Assembly (NCBI GenBank): GCA_905371865.1
Contig: CAJPNA010000090.1
Coordinates: 1 to 6,097, forward strand
Reading direction: 5' to 3'
Source: an uncultured Carnobacterium sp.
GTDB lineage: Bacteria > Bacillota > Bacilli > Lactobacillales > Aerococcaceae
DNA length: 6,097 nucleotides
In this document: positions 1-6,097 of the stretch, piece by piece
How the letters are laid out: every line of letters begins with the position of its first letter
Position numbering within the stretch: position 1 is the first letter of the stretch
Notes under the pieces: generated by a model
Databases searched by the model: none
The model's input: the letters and a program-made list of their open reading frames with translations, nothing else
What the model was told of the DNA's origin: nothing
Program-made: the position numbers and the translations under genes

Positions 1-857
1 CCATTAATGCATTAGCTATTAATGATCAGGAAGAAATTGTCGATTATTTTGATGGACTTAAAGATTTGGAAAATTCTATCATTCGATGTGTTGGAAATCC
101 TATGGAGCGTTTCAATGAGGATGCGCTTCGTATGATGAGAGCTATACGATTTGCAGGGCAATTAGGTTTTACAATAGAATCGAAGACGTTTAATGCTATT
201 CGTGTTTTGAAAAATAACTTAGAGCACGTTGCTGTAGAGCGAATGAAGGTAGAATTTGAGAAAATGATTGTTAGTTTGCATCGTAACAATGCGTTTCTTG
301 CATTTATCGAATCGGATTTGTATCAATCATGTCCGGATTTTATAAATTCTAGAGAAACACTGAAAAAAATTGGAGAGTTTTCAATAAGTTCTATGTCGAT
401 TCTTCAAGCGTGGGTTTTATTTGCGTATTATAATCAATTAAGTGTTTCCGAGCTAAAGAAAGTGTTAAAAAATTGGAAATCTTCGAATGAGCAAATTTCT
501 GAGACGTTGATAGGATATCAAACGCTTCTTAATCGTTTAGATAAAGAGTGGGATTCATTCATGGCATACGAATGTTCAGAAAGGATTGCTGTAGAAATTG
601 AAGGATTACTCCCAGGACTTGGTAGAACTGAAAATCATAAGATCTTAACACAAGTGTATAAAACTCTACCTATTCATTCTATGCAAGAAATTCAGATAGA
701 TGGATTTGGTGTAAAAGAAGCATTAAAACTTGAAAAAATGGGACCAAAGATAGGAGAAGTTCTTCAAGCAGTTGAGAAGGCCATATTATCTGGGGAATTA
801 AATAATGAAAACCATGAAATTGTTGATTGGATAAGGAATCATTTTCTCAAAAATTAA
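1..857 (+). CDS. cca: CCA tRNA nucleotidyltransferase, C-terminal part (5' end outside window)
   Basis: This enzyme adds or repairs the 3'-terminal CCA of tRNAs using CTP and ATP, without a nucleic acid template, in the cytosol. The frame is open from base 3 to the TAA at 855-857, giving 284 visible residues. Known class II motifs appear in order: the tail of the RRDFTINALA motif (NALA at 6-17), the VDYFDGLKDL stretch (39-68), the base-selecting EDALR motif (117-131) inside FNEDALRMMRAIRF, and the ERM helix motif (237-245). The rest is the helical body and tail that bind tRNA. The catalytic Asp pair of the head domain lies before the window. A TTG at 66 is internal, not the start. Near the C-terminus the usual GPWIG-like motif reads GPKIG, a modest departure. 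Bacillota relatives are about 400 residues, so roughly 115 are missing. Downstream genes are unrelated in function. Identification is firm. Confidence 0.95.
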   Translation, partial: INALAINDQEEIVDYFDGLKDLENSIIRCVGNPMERFNEDALRMMRAIRFAGQLGFTIESKTFNAIRVLKNNLEHVAVERMKVEFEKMIVSLHRNNAFLAFIESDLYQSCPDFINSRETLKKIGEFSISSMSILQAWVLFAYYNQLSVSELKKVLKNWKSSNEQISETLIGYQTLLNRLDKEWDSFMAYECSERIAVEIEGLLPGLGRTENHKILTQVYKTLPIHSMQEIQIDGFGVKEALKLEKMGPKIGEVLQAVEKAILSGELNNENHEIVDWIRNHFLKN

Positions 858-861
858 AACT

Positions 862-882
862 ATGAAATCAATTTCATTTTTT
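862..882 (+). terminator. Possible weak terminator after cca
   Basis: ATGAAAT (862-868) and ATTTCAT (871-877) form a short AT-rich hairpin. With a 4-base loop it has 6 bp, and a run of six T follows (877-882, overlapping the last stem base). It begins five bases after the cca stop codon. The position and T-run suit a Rho-independent terminator, but the stem has only one G-C pair per arm, so termination would be weak at best. Some read-through into the next gene is likely. Confidence 0.35.
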
Positions 883-901
883 CATTTATTAGTATTAATT
901 C

Positions 902-930
902 TTGAATGAAAGGCGTTTCAATGGTAGAAT
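902..930 (+). promoter_or_regulatory. Sigma-A-type extended -10 promoter for the 970-1443 gene
   Basis: TTGAAT (902-907) matches the -35 consensus TTGACA at four of six bases. An exact 17-base spacer separates it from TAGAAT (925-930), which matches TATAAT at five of six. TGG directly before the -10 box (922-924) provides the TGn of an extended -10 element, common in Gram-positive promoters. Transcription would start near base 937 and leave a leader of about 33 bases. The promoter lies 32 bases before the AAGGAG at 955-960, so it almost certainly drives the unknown gene that follows. Confidence 0.75.
907..920. promoter_or_regulatory. Palindrome in promoter spacer (possible operator)
   Basis: TGAAA-GGCG-TTTCA is a 14-base inverted repeat with perfect 5-base arms. 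It sits almost wholly between the -35 and -10 boxes, where a bound repressor would block RNA polymerase. It resembles the length and arms of a CcpA cre site (TGWAARCGYTWNCW), but the central CG is off register and the middle bases do not fit, so I do not call it a cre. Five-base AT-rich arms can arise by chance; the case rests mainly on the position. Confidence 0.25.
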
Positions 931-969
931 TAATCTTGTAAGCAATATTATTTTAAGGAGTGACCCTAT

Positions 970-1443
970 ATGAAAAAGGTTATGTCAGGTTTACGATTTG
1001 TATTTAGAAATGGAGAAACATGGACGATTAATCGCCGTTTGATTGGTGACTTATGGATTAAAAAAGTTACAACTTCATTTGGACGTATTAACGGTGGAGA
1101 ATTCCAAGAAATTCACCCATGTGAATCATTACGTATTGAGATCTTACCAGAAGCTGACCACGTAATGTCTGAAGACATTAACTTAGGTGGATTAGAATTA
1201 GGTATGTTCGAACGTGTTAAAAAATATAGCGATATTGAATTAATGGATATTTTATATTTAGATGGAAATCATCCAAAATCAGACGTAGTTGTTGAAACTG
1301 ACCGCGTTTATTTTCCATACAGCCCTGTAGATGAAGATGGAAATGACAATAAATTCCAAAGTTCAGCTATTGGATCTCACGGAAACTTATTTATCGTAAT
1401 TGATCCTGAAAAATCTGTAGAAGATATCTATCCTGAAATTTAA
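970..1443 (+). CDS. Conserved-looking hypothetical protein, 157 aa, function unknown
   Basis: I do not recognise this protein family. The ATG at 970 is well supported by AAGGAG at 955-960, nine bases upstream. The product has no signal peptide and no membrane segment, so it is probably cytosolic. It reads as beta-rich: an N-terminal strand pattern with several basic residues (LRFVFRNGETWTINRR), a middle segment with the lone Cys (HPCESLRIEI), and an acidic C-terminal third (VDEDGNDN, then IDPEKSVEDIYPEI). Overall there are 28 Asp/Glu against 17 Lys/Arg. Codon use is strongly biased: 11 of 12 leucines are TTA and Arg is mostly CGT/CGC, unlike the mixed usage in cca and glgA. With the strong promoter and strong ribosome binding site this suggests high expression. 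It appears monocistronic, lying between its own promoter and a strong terminator. No catalytic motif is visible, and its neighbours give no reliable hint of its job. Confidence 0.85.
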   Translation: MKKVMSGLRFVFRNGETWTINRRLIGDLWIKKVTTSFGRINGGEFQEIHPCESLRIEILPEADHVMSEDINLGGLELGMFERVKKYSDIELMDILYLDGNHPKSDVVVETDRVYFPYSPVDEDGNDNKFQSSAIGSHGNLFIVIDPEKSVEDIYPEI

Positions 1444-1452
1444 TGAATTTAG

Positions 1453-1485
1453 AAAGTCTAAGACTATTTTGTCTTAGACTTTTTT
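1453..1485 (+). terminator. Rho-independent terminator after the 970-1443 gene
   Basis: AAAGTCTAAGAC (1453-1464) and GTCTTAGACTTT (1471-1482) pair perfectly over 12 bp around the 6-base loop TATTTT. Six T in a row (1480-1485) complete the classic pattern. The hairpin starts nine bases after the TAA of the unknown gene. It separates that gene from glgA, whose promoter elements begin about 50 bases later. Confidence 0.9.
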
Positions 1486-1533
1486 ATATCAAAATTTTTA
1501 TATAAGAGGCTAGTTCTTTTCAAATTTTAAAGG

Positions 1534-1539
1534 TATAAT
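1534..1539 (+). promoter_or_regulatory. Perfect -10 box (TATAAT) for glgA-glgP; -35 poor
   Basis: TATAAT at 1534-1539 is a consensus -10 element between the upstream terminator and the glgA start. The hexamer 17 bases upstream, TAGTTC (1511-1516), is a poor -35, and no better candidate sits at 16-18 bases. Such a promoter may need an activator or be intrinsically weak. Bases 1486-1572 contain no CG dinucleotide, so there is no canonical CcpA cre site, which needs a central CG. Expected start of transcription is near 1546, giving a leader of about 24 bases. Confidence 0.6.
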
Positions 1540-1569
1540 TAATCCAGAATAATTTAAAGGAGAGAGAGT

Positions 1570-2988
1570 ATGAAAGTATGTTTTATTGCAGCTGAGGCAG
1601 CTCCTTTCGTGAAAGTTGGAGGTCTAGGAGATGTTATTGGGTCTCTACCAAGGGCGCTTCGTGAACTGGGAATAGATGCTCGAGTAGTATTACCCCTATA
1701 TTCTAGTATTGATCGGGAACGATTTGGGTTATCTTACAGAGGGTATCAGTTCGTAGATTTAGGCTGGAGACACTTGTATTGTGGAATTTTTGAAACAGTG
1801 GTTGATGGTGTTCCGTTTTATTTTATTGATAATGAACAGTACTTTAAGAGAGAGAGTATTTATGGACAAGCCGATGACGGTGAGAGATTTGCTTTCTTTT
1901 CCAAAGCTGCTCTTGAGATTTTACCTGGTGTTGACTTTAAACCAGATATTGTTAACGTAAACGATTGGCATACAGCTCTTTCTGTCATTTATTTAGATGT
2001 GTTGAAGAGTAGAGAAGCATATTTCTACAAAGATATGAAAAGCGTTCTTTCGATTCATAATATTGAGTTTCAAGGACGATTCAACCCGTATGAAATGGGA
2101 AATCTATTTGGCCTTGATAATAAATATTTTGATGCGTTAATTTATAATGGTGATTTGAATTTATTAAAAGGTGCCATTCAACTTGCAGATCGTATCAATA
2201 CTGTTAGCGAAACCTACGCTCGTGAGATTTTAGATCCTTATTTTTCTTACGGATTAGATAAAATTTTAATTGTTGAACAAGGAAAATTAAAAGGGATTTT
2301 AAATGGAATTGATATTGAAAAATTTAATCCTAAAACAGATCCGATTATTCCTTTTAACTATGATATCCATACTTTTGAAGATAAAGTAAAGAATAAGTTA
2401 GAACTTCAGAAAGAGTTAGGATTAGAAGTGAGTGAGAGTATTCCATTAATTGGTATGGTTACAAGATTAACTCATCAAAAAGGAATTGATCTTCTCTTGC
2501 AGGCTAGCGAGGATATTTTAAGAACAGGGGCACAGTTGGTTATTTTAGGAACCGGGGACGCTCATTATGAGAGTGCTTTACGTTCTCTCGAAAATTATCG
2601 TCATGATCGAGTTCGCAGCATTCTTCTCTTTTCTAATGAAATGTCCGCAAAAATTTATGCTTCTAGTGATATTTTCTTAATGCCTTCTAAAACTGAGCCT
2701 TGTGGGTTATCACAATTAATCTCAATGAGATACGGTACAGTTCCAGTTGTTCATCGTGTAGGGGGCTTACGTGATACTGTGATTCCGTTCACTGGAGTAG
2801 AAGGAAATGGATTCACGTTTGAAAGTTTCCAATCGGGAGATATGATGGATGCAATTTATCGTGCAGTAACTTGTTTCTATCAATCACCTGATGAATGGAA
2901 TCAAATTATCAAAAATAATCTCAATAAAGATGTTAGTTGGGAAAAATCTGCTAAACAATATTTGTCGTTGTATCAAGAAGTGCTGTAA
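1570..2988 (+). CDS. glgA: Glycogen synthase (ADP-glucose-dependent), GT5
   Basis: GlgA transfers glucose from ADP-glucose to the non-reducing end of an alpha-1,4-glucan, the chain-extending step of bacterial glycogen synthesis, in the cytosol. The 472 residues match the usual family length. The N-terminal Rossmann domain opens with the ADP-glucose-binding K15-V-G-G-L motif, followed by NDWHTA (from N131) and SIHNIEFQG (H163). The C-terminal domain carries TRLTHQKG (R299, K304, the nucleotide-phosphate contacts of the GT-B fold) and EPCGLSQL (E376, the conserved active-site Glu), then VGGLRDTV. All expected catalytic elements are present, so the enzyme should be active. The ATG at 1570 has AAAGGAG at 1556-1562, seven bases upstream, and the protein begins exactly as family members do. 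It leads a two-gene unit with glgP. Unlike common Bacillota loci, no glgB, glgC or glgD lies immediately upstream, so its substrate must come from genes elsewhere. Confidence 0.97.
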   Translation: MKVCFIAAEAAPFVKVGGLGDVIGSLPRALRELGIDARVVLPLYSSIDRERFGLSYRGYQFVDLGWRHLYCGIFETVVDGVPFYFIDNEQYFKRESIYGQADDGERFAFFSKAALEILPGVDFKPDIVNVNDWHTALSVIYLDVLKSREAYFYKDMKSVLSIHNIEFQGRFNPYEMGNLFGLDNKYFDALIYNGDLNLLKGAIQLADRINTVSETYAREILDPYFSYGLDKILIVEQGKLKGILNGIDIEKFNPKTDPIIPFNYDIHTFEDKVKNKLELQKELGLEVSESIPLIGMVTRLTHQKGIDLLLQASEDILRTGAQLVILGTGDAHYESALRSLENYRHDRVRSILLFSNEMSAKIYASSDIFLMPSKTEPCGLSQLISMRYGTVPVVHRVGGLRDTVIPFTGVEGNGFTFESFQSGDMMDAIYRAVTCFYQSPDEWNQIIKNNLNKDVSWEKSAKQYLSLYQEVL

Positions 2989-2993
2989 AAGAA

Positions 2994-3000
2994 AGAGGAG
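2994..3000 (+). promoter_or_regulatory. Ribosome binding site of glgP
   Basis: AGAGGAG lies in the 17-base gap between the glgA stop and the glgP ATG at 3006, five bases before the start. No promoter or terminator fits in the gap, so glgP is translated from the glgA transcript. The site fixes the ATG at 3006 as the start. Confidence 0.8.
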
Positions 3001-3005
3001 TCTAA

Positions 3006-5402
3006 ATGGTTGAGAAAAGTTTAGTTAGTCGTGTTGACAATTCGTTAAAGAATCAATTTGGTGTTATTATTTCAAACGCGAGTAAACGACAAGTCTATGA
3101 AGCATTAATGAGATCTGTTCGTGATATTTTAATGGAAAAGAAATTTAGTTATGAACAAACTTTAAAACAAACTCGTCAGAAACGTGCCTATTATATGTCA
3201 ATGGAATTTTTAGTTGGCCGTACTTTGCGAAACAATTTATTTAATTTAGGACTTGAATCAGAAGCAAAAGATTATTTGAAAGAAAATAACTTTTCATTAA
3301 ATGAAATCTACAATATGGAACCGGACCCAGGACTTGGAAATGGTGGATTAGGGAGACTTGCTGCATGTTATTTAGATGCATTAACAAGTAATGAGTATCC
3401 AGTAACAGGATTTTCTATTCTCTATGAATATGGTATCTTTAAGCAGGTTATTACTAATGGTTGGCAACAAGAGTTTCCAGATCAATGGTTAGATTTGGGG
3501 AAATATGGTTTAGTATATCGTAACGATGAAGAAGTCGAAGTACGGTTCTATGGTGAGTTAGAACAAGTGATGACAGATACAGGTTTAAAAGTAATCCATA
3601 AAAATTACACCTCTATCCAAGCAGAACCTTATGATTTATTGATTTCAGGATATGACTCTTCTGCAGTAAATACACTACGTCTATGGGAAGCAAAAGCCAA
3701 AACCGGCTTCAACATGAAGCTGTTTGAACGTGGTGAATATTCTAAATCATCAGAAGCAGAAGCAATTGCGTCTTCTATTTCTAAACTATTATATCCAGCC
3801 GATGTTACTAATGAAGGTAAAGAGTTACGTATTAAACAACAATACTTCTTCATTAGTGCTTCATTACAACAATTAGTGAAGAACCATTATCGTGAATTTG
3901 GTACATTAGAAAACTTCTCAGAACATGTAGCGCTTCATATTAATGATACACACCCTGCGATGGGCGTTGCGGAATTAATGCGTTTATTAGTGGATGAGTA
4001 TGGATATGGATGGGATAAAGCGTGGGAAATCACTACGAAGACCTTTGCGTATACAAACCATACGATCATGGCAGAAGCATTGGAAAAATGGCCAGTATCC
4101 TTATTCCAACCAATTCTTCCACGTATTTACTCAATTATTGAAGAAATTAATAGACGATTCTGTCTATGGGTAATAGAACAAGGGAAAGAATATACCCTAA
4201 GAGATACAGCGATTATTTATGACGATATGATTAAGATGGCAAATCTTTCTATCGTGGGTAGTCATTATGTAAACGGGGTATCAAAACTGCATAGCGATAT
4301 TCTTGTTCGTGATACTTTCAAAGCATTTAACGAGTTATATCCAGGAAAATTTGGGAATGTGACAAACGGGATTGCACACCGCCGTTGGTTAGGTCAAGCA
4401 AATCCAGAACTTGCTACGTACTTAGAAAAATTAATCGGAGATGACTTCATTAAAGACCTCTCTGGTATTTCTAAGTTGAATGCATACAAAGATGATGAGA
4501 AAGTTCTAAAAGACTTACAAGCGATTAAATTAACTAAGAAAGAGCAATTAGCAGATTACATTAAGGAAACTCTTGCGATTTCGGTAAATCCTCATTCAAT
4601 CTTTGACGTACAAGTGAAGAGATTACATGAATACAAACGTCAATTATTAAATGCGTTACACATTATATATCTTTATCATGAAATTAAATACAATGGATTG
4701 CGTCCAACTCCACGTACATTTATTTTCGCTGCGAAAGCTTCTTCAGGATACCAAATGGCGAAAAATATTATTAAATTCATTCACTCAATTTCTCAAATGA
4801 TTGAAAGTGATGAATTAGTACGTGAATATATTAAAGTAGTATTCATTCCGGACTACAAAGTGACATTAGCTGAAATTATCTTGCCAGCTGCTGATGTGAG
4901 TGAACAAATCTCTCAAGCAGGTAAAGAGGCGAGTGGTACTGGTAACATGAAACTAATGCTAAATGGAGCAGTGACACTTGGTACAATGGACGGAGCTAAC
5001 GTTGAAATCTTCGAGGCTGTTGGAGAAGACAATATTGTTATTTTCGGTTTAGAAACAGAAGAAGTAGATGCTTTATATGCTAAGGGCTACAAACCTTGGG
5101 AATACTATAATCATTCACCTAAGATTAAGACCGTTCTTGATTTCATCCGTACAATGACGGTTGGTGGAATGAATTTCAACTTCATCGTGGATTATTTATT
5201 AACTCAAGATCATTATATGTGTCTTGCAGATTTTGATAGCTATGTTGAAGCACAAGAACGTATCGAAAAAGCTTATAATGATTCCAATAAATGGATGAAG
5301 ATGAGTCTTTCAAATATTGCAAATGCAGGAATATTTTCAGCAGATCGTTCTGTGGAAGAGTATGCCAAAAATATATGGCATATAAAAAAGGTAGAAGGTT
5401 AA
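3006..5402 (+). CDS. glgP: Glycogen/starch/maltodextrin phosphorylase, GT35
   Basis: GlgP uses inorganic phosphate and pyridoxal phosphate (PLP) to release glucose-1-phosphate from non-reducing ends of alpha-1,4-glucan, in the cytosol. The 798 residues are full length for the bacterial family. Visible landmarks in order: YYMSMEFLVGR near the N-terminus, the glycine loop GNGGLGRLA (from G111), HINDTHPAMGVAEL (from H311), VKRLHEYKRQ with R539 and K544 (phosphate/PLP-phosphate contacts), and EASGTGNMKLMLNGA with K649 as the expected PLP-bearing lysine. The N-terminus is short, without the phosphorylation and AMP-control extension of animal enzymes, as is normal in bacteria. It follows glgA by 17 bases, so synthesis and breakdown enzymes are co-transcribed, an arrangement known from other bacterial glycogen operons. 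The protein could prefer maltodextrin over glycogen; sequence alone does not separate GlgP from MalP, but pairing with glgA favours glycogen. Confidence 0.97.
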   Translation: MVEKSLVSRVDNSLKNQFGVIISNASKRQVYEALMRSVRDILMEKKFSYEQTLKQTRQKRAYYMSMEFLVGRTLRNNLFNLGLESEAKDYLKENNFSLNEIYNMEPDPGLGNGGLGRLAACYLDALTSNEYPVTGFSILYEYGIFKQVITNGWQQEFPDQWLDLGKYGLVYRNDEEVEVRFYGELEQVMTDTGLKVIHKNYTSIQAEPYDLLISGYDSSAVNTLRLWEAKAKTGFNMKLFERGEYSKSSEAEAIASSISKLLYPADVTNEGKELRIKQQYFFISASLQQLVKNHYREFGTLENFSEHVALHINDTHPAMGVAELMRLLVDEYGYGWDKAWEITTKTFAYTNHTIMAEALEKWPVSLFQPILPRIYSIIEEINRRFCLWVIEQGKEYTLRDTAIIYDDMIKMANLSIVGSHYVNGVSKLHSDILVRDTFKAFNELYPGKFGNVTNGIAHRRWLGQANPELATYLEKLIGDDFIKDLSGISKLNAYKDDEKVLKDLQAIKLTKKEQLADYIKETLAISVNPHSIFDVQVKRLHEYKRQLLNALHIIYLYHEIKYNGLRPTPRTFIFAAKASSGYQMAKNIIKFIHSISQMIESDELVREYIKVVFIPDYKVTLAEIILPAADVSEQISQAGKEASGTGNMKLMLNGAVTLGTMDGANVEIFEAVGEDNIVIFGLETEEVDALYAKGYKPWEYYNHSPKIKTVLDFIRTMTVGGMNFNFIVDYLLTQDHYMCLADFDSYVEAQERIEKAYNDSNKWMKMSLSNIANAGIFSADRSVEEYAKNIWHIKKVEG

Positions 5403-5405
5403 ATG

Positions 5406-5444
5406 AAAAAGAAGATTATCACAACTGTGATAATCTTCTTTTTT
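5406..5444. terminator. Bidirectional terminator between glgP and the convergent GH13 gene
   Basis: Bases 5406-5422 and 5427-5443 pair perfectly over 17 bp around the 4-base loop AACT. The core is GAAGATTATCAC/GTGATAATCTTC, flanked by A's on the left and T's on the right. Reading right, the hairpin runs into T5439-5444, an A, then T5446-5451; reading left, it ends in five T's on the minus strand (complement of 5406-5410). It can therefore stop glgP transcripts on the + strand and GH13 transcripts on the - strand. The last base of the minus-strand stop codon (5443) is also the outermost stem base, so the two genes share one very compact boundary. Confidence 0.92.
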
Positions 5445-6097
5445 ATTTTTTGATTTCATAAACTGCAAACCCAACAGATGGAATGATTAATCCTTTAGGA
5501 TGGTTACGTGTAGAGGTGCTAGAAAATATTTGTTTACCATGTAATCCTTCTACGAAATGAGAATGATTGTTGATATTTACGGCACAAACAAGAGATTCTC
5601 TTTGGTAAATTAAACAACCATTTTGACAGTATATAACTTTAAAATCTCCTTTAAAGTCTTTTTTATGGTCATTCCTAAAATTTGTTAGAGTCAAATAATG
5701 ATCAAAAATCTCTTGATTCAGTTTAGATTTATCAAAAGTTTTACGATTGTATGGGTCTCTAAATCCTTGCATTCCAATCTCGTCTCCATAATAAATAGAT
5801 GGAACACCAGGAATCGTAAACTGGATAAAACTTGCTACTTTTAATTTCCTAATAGCATCTTCAAGTATATTTCCAGATAACTCTAAAGAAGGTCGTTCGT
5901 GGAGAGGTACATCCTCAGTATTATTAAAACCAATAGATGTTAAAATTCGTTCAGTATCATGGCTATCTAATAAGTTCATTAACACTTCTAAAGCAGGTTT
6001 AGGATAATGGTCGATGACTTCTTCAAGAGCATATTTTAATGCTGAAGCATCTTTTGTTTTAATATCTTGCTTTTGTCCATAAACAAAGACTTCTGCT
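5443..6097 (-). CDS. GH13 alpha-amylase-family glycosidase (neopullulanase/maltodextrinase-like), C-terminal part
   Basis: The minus-strand frame is open from the window edge to the TAA at 5443-5445, giving 217 visible residues; the start lies beyond 6097. A GTG at 5985 is in frame but internal, because recognisable coding sequence continues upstream (AEVFVYGQ, then EVIDHYPKPALEVLMNLL). The protein shows GH13 conserved region IV, LLDSHDTER (5947-5973), whose His-Asp pair binds and positions the sugar, and the later FTIPGVPSIYYGDEIGMQG and DPYNRKTF stretches, followed by a short C-terminal beta domain of about 75 residues. The catalytic Asp nucleophile and Glu acid lie outside the window. The GVPSIYYGDEIGM-x-G pattern is typical of neopullulanase, cyclomaltodextrinase and maltodextrin glucosidase; which activity applies cannot be decided here. 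The Pro-Trp usually found after DPxxRxxF/Y in these enzymes is absent (FDKSK instead). No anchor or secretion signal is visible at the C-terminus. Its convergence with glgA-glgP supports a role in alpha-glucan breakdown. Confidence 0.9.
   Translation of the reverse strand, partial: AEVFVYGQKQDIKTKDASALKYALEEVIDHYPKPALEVLMNLLDSHDTERILTSIGFNNTEDVPLHERPSLELSGNILEDAIRKLKVASFIQFTIPGVPSIYYGDEIGMQGFRDPYNRKTFDKSKLNQEIFDHYLTLTNFRNDHKKDFKGDFKVIYCQNGCLIYQRESLVCAVNINNHSHFVEGLHGKQIFSSTSTRNHPKGLIIPSVGFAVYEIKK

Noticed and set aside
44..289. Minus-strand 81-codon ORF opposite cca
   Set aside because: It is antisense to strongly conserved CCA-enzyme motifs, has no recognisable content, and is a shadow frame.
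66..857. TTG at 66 as a start giving a 263-aa protein
   Set aside because: The frame stays open to base 3 and encodes conserved CCA-enzyme motifs before 66 (NALA, VDYFDGLKDL), so the gene is cut by the window edge and does not start at this codon.
863..910. Tiny ORF starting ATG AAA TCA, 15 hydrophobic residues, ending TGA
   Set aside because: No Shine-Dalgarno sequence precedes it, it overlaps the weak hairpin and the -35 box, and a 15-codon ORF in AT-rich DNA is expected by chance.
1523..1560. Near-direct repeat AATTTTAAAGG / AATTTAAAGG upstream of glgA
   Set aside because: Short and AT-rich; the second copy contains the Shine-Dalgarno and the first abuts the -10 box, so ordinary function and base composition explain it.
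1604..1615. CTTTC-GT-GAAAG palindrome near the glgA start, considered as a CcpA cre site
   Set aside because: It lacks the cre end bases and spacing, and lies in the invariant coding sequence for the PFVKVGG motif, which explains it.
3629..3853. Minus-strand 74-codon ORF opposite glgP
   Set aside because: It is antisense to conserved phosphorylase sequence, with no recognisable domain or promoter; a shadow frame.
5443..5985. GTG at 5985 as the start of a 180-aa minus-strand protein
   Set aside because: The frame remains open to 6097 with protein-like sequence, and a GH13 enzyme needs its catalytic barrel upstream; the gene is truncated by the window, not short.

Overview
The window is AT-rich and looks like chromosomal DNA of a low-GC Gram-positive bacterium (Bacillota). 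It has strong AGGAG-type ribosome binding sites, sigma-A-like promoters, TTA/CGT-rich codon use, hairpin-plus-T-run terminators, and protein types typical of Bacilli. A lactic-acid-bacterium-like host is plausible, but I cannot name the genus.

Layout from left to right. (1) Bases 1-857, + strand: the 3' part of a tRNA nucleotidyltransferase (CCA-adding enzyme) gene whose start lies before the window. (2) Bases 862-930: a weak hairpin, then a very good extended -10 promoter with a short palindrome in its spacer. (3) Bases 970-1443, +: a single gene for a 157-residue cytosolic protein I do not recognise, closed by a 12-bp terminator hairpin (1453-1485). (4) Bases 1534-5402, +: a two-gene unit, glgA (glycogen synthase, GT5) and glgP (glycogen/starch phosphorylase, GT35), 17 bases apart. 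It has its own -10 box and ends at a 17-bp hairpin (5406-5444). (5) Bases 5443-6097, - strand: the C-terminal part of a GH13 alpha-amylase-family enzyme (neopullulanase/maltodextrinase-like), converging on glgP and sharing the hairpin as a bidirectional terminator.

How the genes fit together: GlgA extends alpha-1,4-glucan from ADP-glucose, GlgP shortens it to glucose-1-phosphate, and the GH13 enzyme would hydrolyse maltodextrins or branched fragments. The right two thirds is therefore an alpha-glucan storage and turnover locus. The ADP-glucose pyrophosphorylase (glgC/glgD) and branching enzyme (glgB) genes that usually precede glgA in Bacillota are not next to it here; they must lie elsewhere or be missing. 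The cca gene and the unknown gene look like separate transcription units with no evident metabolic link.

No gene-free stretch exceeds 130 bases. I see no mobile element, CRISPR array, RNA gene or clear sign of horizontal transfer. The window is mostly ordinary housekeeping and storage metabolism. The unknown gene at 970-1443 is the main item worth following up; I found no evidence of a new multi-gene system.
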